A stretch of 31,726 nucleotides of DNA. It comes from Sphaeroforma sirkka (Eukaryota; Opisthokonta; Ichthyosporea; Ichthyophonida). Of this stretch, positions 11,874 to 24,509 are shown piece by piece. The DNA lies in NCBI GenBank assembly GCA_001586965.3, contig LUCW03000962.1, forward strand, positions 1-31,726. Reading direction: 5' to 3'. Within the stretch, counting starts at the first letter, position 1. The number at the start of each line of letters is the position of its first letter. The notes beneath the pieces are model-generated. The model saw only the letters and a list, made by a program, of their open reading frames with translations, did no database searches and was not told where the DNA came from. The position numbers and the translations under genes are program-made.

Positions 11874-12725
11874 GTGATCGAGCAACATGTGATGGTCCGT
11901 TACAATTCTATCATATTACTCGCCAGATTTACCATTGTCTCGGGCATCCGCCATCCAATAGATATATTGATTGCTAGATATGCCTATCGACAAATAAATA
12001 AAAACATTCTAATGTATGAGCCCCGCTCGTTATGTATTTATGGTTTGTCTGTGTACATGTACGTACGCATCATGACGTATAGAAATACACGAAAAGACCC
12101 ATGCGATCTAGTGTTAATGTTATATCCTCCGATACAATTATAGACTTCGAGTGCATTCTCAAGTTTCATATAGATGGCTCGCTCAGGATATAGTTAACAC
12201 ACACCATGTTGAATTGTTGAATATAACACACCTTGAATGAATTTCCCAGTGCCTGGAATAGTGCACAATTCGTACTGTATCCGAGCCATGCGAATGCAGG
12301 TGGAGGTCTTGGAGTTTACGCCCAGTAATTTAGCCACGAGTTTCAGAGCCCCCTTCACCTCACGTCCTTTGATCCTCCGGTTGTGTATTATTCGCTTCAT
12401 CTCGAGTGATGCATCCTGCACACACACACGTGTTAGGTTGAGCATACGACTATTTACCCCACGAAGACAAAAATTTCATTTGATCTAATAAAATCGAGAG
12501 GTGTACAGGCATTTAACGTACAACCCCGACATGTACTACAGCGATGGATAGACAATTAACTCGAGCCAAGCAAAATATATAAAAACGTGACAGCAAACTT
12601 CACTTATATGTACGCAGATACGCGTACACACGCACATACATACATACATACAAACAAGTAAATGTACATAAAAACAGAAGGTAGACACCCACACACCCAT
12701 ATGTACACACACACACACACACACA

Positions 12726-12760
<35 letters not shown>

Positions 12761-13146
12761 TACATACATATATACATACGTGCATACATGCATGCATACA
12801 TACATACATACATTACATTACATACATTCTATATATATATATATACATAATATAAATATATATATACATAATATAAATATATACAAAAAACATACGAATA
12901 TACACATATATATTAAATTATATATATATATATATTAACATACATACATACACACAACACACACACACACACGCATATATATATATATGCATAAACATAC
13001 ATCACACAATGCACACACATATCACACACACATATATATATATATATATATAAACACACACAAACACACACGCATCATCATCATACACACATATATATAT
13101 ATATATATACATGTATATTATACATAACACACACACATACACATAC

Positions 13147-13183
<37 letters not shown>

Positions 13184-13184
13184 T

Positions 13185-13227
<43 letters not shown>

Positions 13228-13236
13228 TATACACAG

Positions 13237-13269
<33 letters not shown>

Positions 13270-13689
13270 ATAGTGCCCGGATTGAAAGCCTTCACGATGC
13301 ATATTATCAATGGGAATGTCGGTGGTGCCCAGATGTTGTACAGATTTGGGACTGTTGGTCACACACAACAGTTATATACATCAATATATTCACTAGCTGC
13401 TATCTGCTATAGGCCGTACAAACTAGTAATATGCTTATAAACTTAGCATGGAAAGCATAATAAAACCTACCTGAAACTCTTGAAGCGGTGCCGTGATATA
13501 TTTGGTTTCGGTTTCTTTGCTGATATCACCCTCTTCGATTGCGGCCGCATGAGCCATCCGCATATGTAAGGTGGGCCTGAGTATAGATAAGCTCGAGCTT
13601 CCAGTTGCTTTGTCTGCTGCTGCTATGCAACGTATGACTGAGGCATTAGCACGCATGGCTGGCCGGATTCGGGATGATAAACTAAGCAT
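10047..13689 (-). CDS. UQCC1: Ubiquinol-cytochrome c chaperone UQCC1/CBP3
   Basis: Five exons (minus strand): 13689-13471, 12415-12232, 11555-11398, 10737-10613 and 10236-10047. All junctions are GT-AG with matching phases (0, 1, 0, 2), giving 876 nt and 291 aa, close to human UQCC1 (about 300). The start ATG opens a Ser/Arg-rich, acid-poor N-terminus (MLSLSSRIRPAMRANASV) that looks like a mitochondrial targeting sequence. Family hallmarks: DTLMSWFSVTHLHVWM (exon 3, residues 135-150), compare human DTFNSWFLITLLHVWM; AYDEGLLYEDSVLAAALWR (211-229); and ALVRYIRRE with LDNMSDSD in exon 5. UQCC1/Cbp3 assists cytochrome b synthesis and assembly into complex III in the mitochondrion. Intron 1 (1055 nt) is largely TA/CA microsatellite. 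Head-to-head with the PC-esterase (1.1 kb), tail-to-tail with GH114 copy B. Confidence 0.88.
11826..11867. repeat. TA microsatellite in UQCC1 intron 2
   Basis: An uninterrupted TA tract of about 20 units, inside the intron between exons 2 and 3. Confidence 0.9.
12600..13270. repeat. Compound microsatellite in UQCC1 intron 1
   Basis: About 670 bp of alternating TA, CA and CATA tracts lies entirely within UQCC1 intron 1. The open frames over it on both strands encode only Tyr/Ile/Cys/Val strings. The intron's 3' splice site at 12416-12417 follows a separate short GT run (CACA repeats on the plus strand at about 12418-12430). Confidence 0.9.
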
Positions 13690-14799
13690 GTTGTGAGAGT
13701 CCGTGCTTGGATAAATAGGGCTAGTTCAGATAGGTACTAAAATGTTAATGTGTATTTGCAGAAGTAGACGACTCAATAAAAAGGTCATTTAACCTATACT
13801 ATAATATGAGTGCCTGACGAACTGTGATCGTATTCATACGTATACACATCAGATGGTATTACTTCCGATGGTATTATTCCCATGTATGTCTAGTAGAGGC
13901 AGTGGAATACAAACTTAAAGAAGAGCTGTTCCCTTCTTGTATGTGGTATTTATATATGTATGTAGATATGTCCCACATCCGTACTCGATTTAAGCTCTCT
14001 TGTGTGACAGTCGTTATTGTAATCATTTTCGATACTTAAGTATGTTTACATATTATCAGCATGAGATAAAAATAAGCCGAATATTTGCATTATAGAGGGC
14101 TTTATAATGGGCCTATTTAAATTAGGGTTTTGTACACAAAACGCAAAATCCATAGCTCAAGATGGCTTTCTATTTGCGTGTGATGATGATGATGAGATAT
14201 AAATGTGCCAAACATCAGAAATATAGCTGGTCTGGTCAATTTTTACTTTTAGAGGGCTATATAACGGGCCTATTTGATATAGGGTTTTGTACAAAGGCTA
14301 TACCTAATGGCTTTTTGCCACAGATCTCTACGGTTGCGTTATGGTAACTAAGTGCATATTTTAGAATACCGATCTCTGTACAAATATTCAAGAACACATG
14401 CATATAAATACATGAATTTTGCTATATTTATACTTGTATGAGTATCTATACACATTTAATGTTAATAAGTACCTGTCAATTGTCAAGCTTACTAAAGCTG
14501 GGCAGAAATAGTTGTTCTCCACTTATGCAGATCATCAGAATTGCGCATTCGTGTTAGTCAGGCGATACCAGGACTAGAAGTTCAAACCAATAGCACCATC
14601 ATACCTAGCCATTGCGAACCAGTTAGCTTAATTATCTCTGGGTGGTATATATCGGCAGTAGCTTGATTCACGCAAAAAAAATCATGCACAACTGATTTTA
14701 ACTCTTTGTTTAGAGTTGTTCATACACACCATCCAGAATACAACAGGCAGAGAGTCTACTTTCAACATCGACACAAATATTGAAAGCCACTTCATAGCC
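13690..14799. promoter_or_regulatory. Divergent intergenic region, UQCC1/PC-esterase
   Basis: This 1.1-kb region separates two divergently transcribed genes and so must hold both promoters. I see no clear TATA box at an appropriate distance from either ATG. It contains a diverged tandem duplication (14091-14327). Confidence 0.5.
14091..14327. repeat. Diverged tandem duplication, period about 157 bp
   Basis: AGAGGGCT at 14094 and 14251 each begins a similar run: TATAA, then GGGCCTATTT, then AGGGTTTTGTACA, and later ATGGCTTT. The copies differ by substitutions and small indels. A weak third relative (TTAGAGGGCTAT, then ATACGGG) occurs near 656-690. Confidence 0.6.
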
Positions 14800-17700
14800 A
14801 TGGGGCTTTACAGACAGAGCAAACCACGCATGTATGGCATAAGATGTATCTTTCCTGTCATCGTCGGCCTGGTGCTATATGCAGTATTGACAGTGCGTCG
14901 CAATCCGGGGTGGGAGTCTGTCTACTCGAATTCAGGTAAGCTTGAGACGTTGAAGGATTATGGGTCGACATTGCGGGCTTCTACAGGGTTCGCTATATGC
15001 TAGTGGTGTACCTTTGCTTTATGTTAGGTGATGGGTTTTATTTGTCGATCCAATAGTTTGACTCATCTGCAGACACATATGCTGAACATCTCATCTGCAC
15101 ATACACACATATATCTAGAAACGCGATTTGTTTAAAATAATGTGTTTGCTTAAATCTTGTTCCTAACGAAATATCTCAGTAGATTGCAACTAAATGGGTT
15201 TATTGATACCCGAAGTGTACAAAGCGGTCGACATAGGCTAATGTGCAGCTTCCATACTATTTTGTTTAGACATGTACTGATCCACGCACGGGCTTTGTAC
15301 AGTGCAACCTTGAAGTGTATATTCATATTGCTTGGAAGCATTGCAGATTTATAGCTCGCGCATGCACATAAGTAAAGCTGCACCCTGGTTTACAGCGTTG
15401 TATGCGAATTTAAAGTATTGTTTGTAGTGCAAAAATTACTGTACAGCGTGCCAAGCACAGCAGTTACTATAACAGAGAGGCCGGGGGCAGCTCTATCATA
15501 TTCAGGTACTGTGTGGAGTCTATACTGCTATAAGCATTCATTCGACTCGTTGGTGTACATTTGACACTGGCGTAGCCACTCGTAGTTGAGGTTGTACAAC
15601 CTGCACGATGAAACAGCAGATATATGTGACTGGGCAGAGACTTCAACTCTTAAATATATGAGGGAAGGGCCGATTTGTACACCTCATTGTTGTATGATAC
15701 CATACAGCAATGCATACTATTAATTCTGAGATGCTTCCCAGGCCAATATCTCAGCTTAATTTAGTGCATGTCGCTCTACATATGCTACTGTTGTTCAAAA
15801 TGTGGCCTGTTATAGCTGTACGTTTAGATCCGCACGTGGTCCGCCATGTGTGGCTTCATGAATCATACATTATCTAGTATCGATATATTCACTCTCGTCT
15901 CGGTCACATGCACAACTCAGAAAGCCAATCTAAAAACCCTGCAGCTCTCATCTCAGCGGAAGGTTCAAGCACAGACCCGTATAGGGCATCACACGCGTAT
16001 GTGCGTGAGAACGAAGTATCACATGTCCAAGACCCCAACACTGCGGCAGTGCGAGATGTTGTGGATCCAGCGTCACCAAAGGAGGTTGTTTCTGACCCAC
16101 AAGTCGATATCGAGGTGGATGGTAAGGATAGTAGTACTGCTACAGTTGCACTCAAACCCAAAGACAGCGCTGAAAGCCAAGACAACACCAGGGAACCAAC
16201 TAACGCTTCGGATATGAGGGAGAGTGAGAGCGCTGGGGCTAAGAGCGGAGATGGTATACAAATAAACGAGACGGATAAGTGGGAAAACAAAGCAAAGACT
16301 ACTACTGACGATCCTGACCAGGATGCCAGTGATAGCAGAATGATGGATGTTGGTGCTGCTGCCGCGAGGGGTTCAGACGCTGGTACGGATGTTGGTATGC
16401 CTGAGACTTCAGTGAAACAGTTCGGTACACCCGGAGGAGTGTCCAGTCGCATACCGGCAGATTACTCATTCCGGTGTAATGGGACGGGCGGACAACGGTG
16501 GATTCGTAACAACGCTAAGGCACTGGAGTCGATGGTCAAGCTGAAAGACTATAGCTGGTAGTCCCAAGCATGTTGATACAATTTAGAGAGTGTAACAGTC
16601 AAAATGTGTGAGTTGATAGTCATTTTGATAAGGTCAATTGGCTGTATATACGTTGAAACTACCAAGTATAGTGTTCAGCCGCCCCGCACTCAATACTTTG
16701 TCAATCTAATTTTTATGCTATATACTCTATGCAGGAAGTCAAACACGCACAAAGCGGACGGCCACACAATCCAGGTGCTCAGTGATCAAGACAAGGCACA
16801 AGTAGTAATCACACAACGCAGCTGTGCAAAGGTGGTCCGCAACACATTCGATGTCTACGTTACGGGTGCTACGGTGTACCATCACAGGCGAGTGCAGTGT
16901 GTGACTGTGGGTATGTGCGTTGTGAATTGCACGTGCATGTGTATAGTAATTCACATGTTTGCTGTTTGGTTTGTTGAGACGAGGCGCAAGTACTAAACTC
17001 TAGATTGCTCGCAAACCACGGCGAGAGATATAAACTCTACGTAAACAAGCCAATACCAGTAGCTTACTTCGTAAATGATACTAAATTCCGGAACGTCGTC
17101 ACCTTCCTAACCCACCACAGTCTATTCGAAGCCCCTCAGCACAAACGCGACAGTTCTGGTGCCAACACCTGCGAGTGGACGGTCACACTTCCGCGACTAA
17201 ATCCGGGGCAGCACCGTGTTGGTGTGGTACTAGAGTACTTGGCTGATAGAGCCTTGATGGAACCACATGCGGAGGCTTTCCCCATTAAGAATTACATTTC
17301 GGTACGTGTTGGTACTGGATGTAGAGTGTTCGACTATACGGACAATAGGCTCATACCTCTGGCTGTGCCAATATACCAGGTTTATGGCTAAATGTGCACG
17401 AATTCCATGTAGTTAGGCGCTGCGAGTCAATTGTGAGTGAAGTGCTCAAATAGTACTATTACAGTCAATTATTTTCCCATATATGAGTTTATGAACATGA
17501 CTTAGATATGCATGTCTGATTGTAGTCATATGCCTCATATCTACGTATGTATTATAAAAGTATTTTAAAATATAATTAAAATTATATATTTGTGTCATTT
17601 GGGGGGTATGAAGCATATACTTAGAATGTGGGATATATTCTTGAATGCTATCGATTCAAGGCATACATTAGGGAGAAAGTATTTTACATAATTTTTTTTT

Positions 17701-19305
17701 GGATATATCAGACACGTTCATAATATCACAATTACGCAGATAATGTCTATGTATAAAATATATATGTATATATACCTACATACGTACCTACCTACTATGC
17801 CTATGTATACCTATATATATATATATATATGTATATATTATATTATATTATATATATATATATATATATATATGCTCACAGGCTGTTTCCTGCTCATGTA
17901 GGTTTGTTCCGATCCTTCGCTGGCTGCGGTGGGCCAAGTAGACGTGTGGAGAGGCTTGTTCTCTATTCGTGATATATCAGATGGATACAAGACGATTAAA
18001 ATTCCACACTGTGCGCTGGGATTGCATATCGGTGCACCCCATGACGTCCTGGTGGAATCTTCTTCCACACAAGGTATTGCAGCCAAGACAGTCTGATGCA
18101 TCTTCTGAAAAAATATTTATGTTCATTTCATCGTGTGCCAACCTTGAAGCACTAGAACGTACAGTGGATTTAGTATGAGGAAATCTCCCCTCCCCTACCC
18201 CCCACCAAACACCCATCGTGGTGCTATACCTAGTCATATGTTGTACCACCGTTTAATATATCGACTCTTACTTAATCAACGCTTTGCGTACCCTATCGGG
18301 TCATTAGAAGTAGTCAAGATTCTGAAATCAATCCCCTGCGGTGAAAGCTATGCAATTTACATGTGGTCATGCCCACATAATTGATCTTCAGTACATTGAC
18401 GCCCTACTTGTGTGTGCCTTGTATCCCATATCTGAACAATTCACCGAGAACCTGCTACATAGCGACTATGTATTTCTCAGTTCCATCACATCCCAGCGGC
18501 ATGCTATGATGAGAAGTATTGAAAGTTTTGAGCTCGGGTGATTGGTATAACACAATTGTTGCCCACACGTTTACAGCCAACAAAAACCGGCAGTCGCTGA
18601 GGGCCTGTACACGGGGCGATAACCGAGGGAAATGGGTGCACTACACGTCGGCCCATCCAGACCTAGTAGACACCAAATATGACCTGGAGCCACAGGATGA
18701 CTATATCTGGACACCATTCAAGTGCATGTACGAGAGGCAGACGATACCCGCTCTGTTTGACTGGGCAGAAGGCTATCCCCAGGTGAATCAAACATCAGGA
18801 TTAAAGGTATAGAACATGGTAGTGCGTCGTTGAACTTCACAGCACAATCTAACGTCTTGTTGCTGTTACAAATCTCGCTCTCCCGCGTAAATGTATCAAG
18901 GTCTTTTAAACGCATTTGCGTATTTGTGCATTCTTAAACCCTCATCCACTTCAGATAGCATTTGTGGGTGATTCTGTAATGGAGCAAATCCGGTACCACG
19001 TGACTATCGAACTCAGCAAGGGAGAGCCGCACAATCCCTTCTTTGACGACAAATTGGGTCATCTCTGGCACAAACCCGACACACCCTTTACCATCCTATA
19101 CCGAGAGTTCTGGGGTGTTTATACGCGCAAGTATGGTCAGACGTGTGCACCAGCCTGTCCCCGTGGCCATATTGGTAAGGAGGGTCTTGGTGTAGGATCT
19201 TAACCACTTGCAGAAAATCGGTGCACATGTCCAAGTTCAGGACAGGAGTGTAGTATAGTGAACTTGTGGTCTATGGCAACTGTCTGATTGATCTGTTTCG
19301 GTAGT

Positions 19306-19348
<43 letters not shown>

Positions 19349-19469
19349 TGCTTAGGTAGTTTATATATATGTAGTATATATATATATATACTGCTTAGGT
19401 AGTTTATATATATATTATAAATATTAATAATACATATATATACATATATATATATATATAATATTAATA

Positions 19470-19517
<48 letters not shown>

Positions 19518-20811
19518 ATGTGATAGTGTTTAGTAATAATGATGAGATATCTTTCCGTGGGTGTTTGTATTTACCTACCTATGTGCGTGTACCTGAACTG
19601 AGGTTATGTCCGCAAGCATGGACACACGCTCTGTGGTACCACTACGTTCTGCAGAATGTTATGAGAAGTTAAATGCTCTGCTCGTTGTCTAATAGGTTGA
19701 GTATCGCCATGACATGTATGCATGCTCTGCATGTACATTCACTCTTGTCAGAAATTCTATTCTGCGAGTATATCCGACCGCGTAGACGTCCATTGTTTTT
19801 ACTCGAGTATTTCAACTGCCATTGGATGTTGGATGTTTGCGGTTATATACTATACAAGTCTTGGTGATTGTGAGCGCAAAGTAATAGGACAGGCGACTTT
19901 CGGGATCACATACGACAACACACACCTCTGCATTTACACGCGTAAATACTTGTATATTTTTAGAAATCTCTTTTATATAGGATTCTGAATGTCAAAGGTA
20001 TGATCTAAATGTACATACGCAATGTGTGTATATGTGTGTATCGGATGTGTATGAGTGTATCGGAGGTATATATGTGTTCACATGTCTGACTTTTTTTGCA
20101 ACTGGGCAGGGATTCCAAATCTGGTGGTGAGGCTATTGAGAGAGTACTTTGCTGAGCAACAACCCAACATGATTGTGATAGGCTCTGTGTTGCACGATCT
20201 GATGCAGAGCACTCTGGAGGACTACAGCAACGTAAGCGAGAGAACTGATAGGCTTCTCAATACACGCGCATGCATTCACATACATACCGATAATACAAGG
20301 CCACAGTGGTTGATATCTTAAATTTATGCTTTATAGTTCAATGCCCACATACAACAGATAAGAAGATCCATACAGTCGTTCTCATGCGTAGTCGCAAAGC
20401 ACGCTCCTACAGACTCGACACTGTTGGGTGGCAATGACAGTGAATCGGCAAAGTGCTCTAAACAGTGTCGTAATCACACGCGCATGTGTACAAGCGGCAT
20501 TTAAAGAATATAAGTGAACCTGCGTAGCACCGCAATATTGTTTTCTGCTTGTTGACGTAGTTGTATGCCTATCCATGTACTTCCATGTTTGATCGAACAT
20601 TGAACGAGTGTGAGTCAAGACCGAATTTGAGGTACTATTACATAATATTTTTAGCCAGCAACCCGTTTTTTGTTTGGAAATGAATATAGTATTCTACCGG
20701 TAGATCAATGATGAGCTCGTAGTTAGAATCAAACAATACCCTCTTGGGGCTGGCTATATACATATATATGTATAAGTATATATATATATATATATACTTA
20801 TAATACACACA

Positions 20812-20859
<48 letters not shown>

Positions 20860-22658
20860 GCCGATCTAAATGTGCGTATTGTACCACCACGCGGCTTTCT
20901 TGTCGACTACGGGGTCACATTACGTGCTCACCAGCTGTTTTCTGCTTGTGCAGGCTTACTACGATGATTCGTTGGCTGTGGTTTGCCACGAGGGCACGTG
21001 GAACATCTTGTGGGCGTCTAATCTTGTTCTCTACTATTCTTGTTACTTCAGATGCGTTCAAGATTATCAATATCCCACGTATTGTTCTGTACCCATTCTT
21101 CTTAATACATCCCTTGGTGCAGGCTTACATTAATAGCATTATAATACTTATGCCAAAACTTCTTTGAACCATCAGGTGGATACTATCCTGTCCTTTCTCA
21201 ACGGTTGGGCGTCGGAAAACCCGTCACGCCGAGTGATTTGGTTGTCAGGCACGGCAACGCACAACGGGCTGCGATTTAAAATGTTCCGTACAACCACACG
21301 AGTACAGAGAGCCAATGAAATGGTCCAGGAGTACATCAAAAAGTACAAGTATGATAGGTACGTTCATTTAGGTCTCCCGAGAGAGAGATGAGGGTATTTG
21401 TTAAAAAGTAAACGTTAAACGTTAGGCTCTAGAATGAAAGTAAGCTGTGTTGTGTGGATTAAGTGCCGTTGCAGCTATACTTCAGTACTTATTGAACAAC
21501 ATATACCATTGAGAATCCGTGTGATACATTTGTGTCGACAAAAGGGACTGAGATGAAGCAGATAGGCTACTCACAGTTACATCACGGGTACACGTCACAG
21601 CATATATGTCGTGTGCTATGGTATATGAGAGACGAGGCATGACGCACACTTCACGAGAGGTTAGAGTTTCAATTTGAAATATGAAATTAATAAGTCCTAT
21701 TAATATGAAACTTATGTCTAGCGGAATTGCAACTTAAGCAGCATGCAGAAGCACGAGATAATGTGCAGTTATATGATATTTAATCGTGAATATGACTGCA
21801 CACTCATACAGAATCGAGTACATGGATATCTACCACATGACCTTATCCAGACCGGACCGGTCGTACGATGGCATACACTACACCTTGCGAAGCTCCAAAT
21901 TGAAGCAGAAATCCAGGTAACACCAGCAGGATATTTATTTTGTAGCATGCAAAGTTCATGACACGTGTTAAGTATATAAAAGTGTATGTATAGTTACATA
22001 GACATGAATATGTATAGATACACATGCTCAAGAGAAATTGGTTCTGTTTTTTCCCAATAATTCTGGGCTTAGAATAACGTCAGGACGCTTTCTTCGTGTT
22101 CAAATTTAAGTGCAACTATTTATAGACGAGCATGCAGGCAGTGATCAAGTTAGTATTCGCAGTACTTCGTTGTACCCTTGTGCATGTATATGAGCGTCCA
22201 TGCGTGGTAGATCTGCCTGATATCCATATCACGACGTTTGACGCCGTATTTCCGTACTTGTTAAATAACCCTTTGTTGAGATAGAAATTGTATAGTCACT
22301 ATCGCGCGCCCGTTTGGATTCACGATACGTCGCGCACTCTGCCGGCTCGAACATTTCTCGAGTTTATACTGAAACCAGTTTATGAACTTATGCTGAAGTA
22401 TGGCAGTAGTATGCCGAAATCTATATATGATTTTCCATACGGGTGGAATACATCGTAAAACATGGACCTACTACGCATCTCCTATACCTGTCTGTCCTTC
22501 GAAATCACAACTACAGACACACTGCAAGGGCCACGGAGTCAGGATTCTGCGATGGCGATTGGTTTGATCAGCAGATGTACCGCCAAATTGACTATCCCGA
22601 CTCACTGGTGCGCATTCAGGCACGCATGCTATTGGACACCCTGATGCGAACTACGTGA
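14800..22658 (+). CDS. Type II membrane PC-esterase (GDSL/SGNH)
   Basis: Proposed exons: 14800-14935, 15921-16557, 16735-16910, 16979-17379, 17902-18073, 18514-18806, 18955-19174, 20110-20231, 20954-20980, 21176-21357, 21812-21916, 22517-22658. Phases match at every junction; total 2613 nt, about 870 aa. Domains: short cytosolic tail and signal anchor (about 14-32), Ser/Asp/Glu-rich stalk (47-250), beta-rich region (320-505), Cys/Trp motif CTRGDNRGKWVHY with WTPFKC, then an esterase core with IAFVGDS (Ser612) and SYDGIHY (Asp808, His811), the Ser and DxxH of the PC-esterase family shared by NXPE, PMR5/TBL and Cas1 proteins. These act on or acylate glycans in the Golgi or at the surface; this protein's substrate is unknown. 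Start chosen at GCCATGG. Acceptors of exons 4 and 6 and the 27-nt exon 9 are least certain. A GTATGT donor ends exon 3. Confidence 0.8.
17750..17873. repeat. TA microsatellite in PC-esterase intron 4
   Basis: TA and TATT tracts with a short CTAC/GTAC repeat sit just upstream of the exon 5 acceptor at 17900-17901. Confidence 0.85.
19305..19510. repeat. TA tracts with CTGCTTAGGTAGTTTATA repeat
   Basis: Within PC-esterase intron 7, the 18-mer CTGCTTAGGTAGTTTATA occurs twice (from about 19348 and 19391), with a related CTGTTTCGGTAGTTTATA near 19293. TA tracts separate the copies. This is a higher-order repeat of TA plus a unique linker. Confidence 0.75.
20757..20859. repeat. TA/CA microsatellite in PC-esterase intron 8
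   Basis: A short palindromic TA segment (with TATAAGTATATA and TATACTTATA) is followed by a CA tract of about 16 units and a TA tract. Confidence 0.85.
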
Positions 22659-23655
22659 TCATATACCAACGCACTTGTTCACTGCGCTCTTATATGCATA
22701 TAGCTATAATACAGGCGTGAGCTGTAGTGAATACTATGTACATCAGTCGAGTGCAAGGATATTGTCATGATTTAGCATGACGCAATCGCACAATGACTAT
22801 CAAGCGCAGCTTATGGCACACACTATACAGTATATATAATAACAGTGGAATAAGCTATAAGACAAAATACTTCTCCTCTACTAGCGGATAGAGTGCACTT
22901 GCTATTCAACTGTGAACAGAGCGACATGAACGACGGTTGGGTGCATGTAAATAGTGTACCTTTACACAATATAGAACATGTGGAGTATGTGCACTACTAA
23001 TTGCACTAAGACAAAGGTGAGCAGGCAGGATAGATGAATATGGCACTCTTTTACGGGTGATTGTTTAATCGGAAAGCTCAAATGTAGACACGAATGGATG
23101 TATAGCATCAGGTCATCCTGGTCTATTCAAGGGGATAACAAGCTTGCGCTGGGGATTGACGAGCGGATTAAATGATTATGGATACTCTACTATGCAGATA
23201 TCGCCCTGAGAAGTATCGTCAGTATCCGATATTTTGCGCATCAAGGCTGACAATGACAGTCATATGAATCTGGATTTGGGATTTGAATTTTCGTAAAATC
23301 TGTGCACAGACTAAACCAACTATTATCGCCAATACATAAACGATATCAGTAAAAGTGTGTAGCTGTTCGAACGGAGAAGTAAATAAAATTCTAAGTAAAA
23401 CTGCATGTGCGTTTTGAGAGTTGTCAATTTGCCAGTCAATAAACCAAGATGGGAATGATCATTTTGAGTACGTGTAATATCGGAAGTTGCTTTGAACAGT
23501 CGAAAAATATTGCAAGCTTTCAAAAATATGTATTACTCTTGCACCATTTATATAGCATATCGGTGGCTATTTATTTTATTCTTTGCATTTTTACTGTGAG
23601 TGACAGACTCTTCATATATTTATAATAATTTGCATATTCATATCTTATCGTCTAC
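22659..23655. other. Intergenic DNA, no gene seen
   Basis: About 1 kb of mixed-composition sequence lies between the 3' ends of the PC-esterase and GH114 copy C. I see no AATAAA soon after the esterase stop and no protein-like frame. Confidence 0.5.
23570..23580 (-). terminator. Poly(A) signals of GH114 copy C
   Basis: Two TTTATT motifs on the plus strand read AATAAA on the minus strand, about 80-90 nt beyond the copy C stop. Confidence 0.5.
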
Positions 23656-23659
23656 TAAA

Positions 23660-24451
23660 TTAGCAATCTACCCATTGATTTCCATTCGAGTTCTTGTATT
23701 TTCGCATAATTCCTTCGGCTTGTGCATCCTTGCAATCACCGTTGGTATTATATTCAACCCCGAACACAGCCTTGTCCTGCTTCACAAATGCTTCATAGTT
23801 ACTGCAGTACGAGTTTGCTGAGAACTTCGCACAAGACTCATTGATTGCGTAGTCCATATGGTCAATTAGGTCTGGGATCAAATCGACTGTATTCTTCAAT
23901 GCAATCTCAAGACCTAAATCGTGAGCGGTATCTGCCATCCAACGTAAGTAGGCAATTTGATACGGCTTTAAACTCTCCTTCGTTTCGCCTTTCACGGCTG
24001 TACTGCCATATTCATATGCATCTGTATTATCGGTTTCTATTCCGTGACAACCCTTTTCGACTGCTTCCTCCATCCTAGCTTTAATTAAGTGCTTGAAACT
24101 AGACCACCGGGTGATGTCCATCCAGTGCTCTCCGGGGTATCGACTATCTTGTGAAGCATACTCCATCATGGCAAGATAGTCTGGTCTCCAATCTTCGGCA
24201 GTGCCTGCACTGAAATAACACACCACGTACTGTCCTCCGTTTGCAAGAGATTTTACATAATCCTTTGATTTTGTTTGTAGATCGATGTCAATCATATAAC
24301 CTTTACTTTTATCTTCATACCCCCATGCCTCTAAAGTCCAGGAGGTACCTTGCGAAAGCCTTTTAGTACTTCGTCGCAGTGCAGTTGCATCAACTGAGTA
24401 TGCAGCTAACGATGCTACTACTGCCAGTGTTTGGACGATTGAAGAGTACAT
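23660..24451 (-). CDS. Secreted GH114 glycosidase, copy C
   Basis: A 263-aa intronless GH114 paralogue on the opposite strand. It has the same signal peptide type (VDATA at about 20-24), WTLEAWGYED, CYFSAGTAEDWRPDY and NESC landmarks. It differs from A and B at two conserved places: it has the family-typical LKN at 185-187 (QKN in A and B), but ETDN in place of EPDN at 139-142. The protein ends at VDC and lacks the five residues (K, then I or F, then STN) that end A and B. It is the most diverged of the three, so the A/B pair is younger or has been homogenised. Predicted function as for copy A. Confidence 0.88.
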   Translation of the reverse strand: MYSSIVQTLAVVASLAAYSVDATALRRSTKRLSQGTSWTLEAWGYEDKSKGYMIDIDLQTKSKDYVKSLANGGQYVVCYFSAGTAEDWRPDYLAMMEYASQDSRYPGEHWMDITRWSSFKHLIKARMEEAVEKGCHGIETDNTDAYEYGSTAVKGETKESLKPYQIAYLRWMADTAHDLGLEIALKNTVDLIPDLIDHMDYAINESCAKFSANSYCSNYEAFVKQDKAVFGVEYNTNGDCKDAQAEGIMRKYKNSNGNQWVDC

Positions 24452-24496
24452 TTTGATTGTTGCTAGTAAATGAAGCTAAAATAAACTTTCCCTTGG

Positions 24497-24504
24497 TATT
24501 TATA
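24497..24504 (-). promoter_or_regulatory. TATA box of GH114 copy C
   Basis: TATTTATA on the plus strand reads TATAAATA on the minus strand, about 46 bp upstream of the ATG at 24451. The sequence matches the TATA box of copy A. Confidence 0.6.
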
Positions 24505-24509
24505 TTCCT

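Noticed and set aside
14716-14799. Upstream extension of PC-esterase exon 1
   Set aside because: The extension starts at TTG, not ATG; the ATG at 14800 has a GCCATGG context and sits 13 residues before the membrane anchor.
15904-16452. 182-aa antisense Ser/Leu-rich open frame
   Set aside because: It is opposite PC-esterase exon 2, whose acidic Ser-rich coding and perfect splice phases explain the sequence.
18175-18541. Possible extra exon in PC-esterase intron 5
   Set aside because: Open frames here lack acceptor/donor pairs in phase, and exons 5 and 6 join in phase without them.
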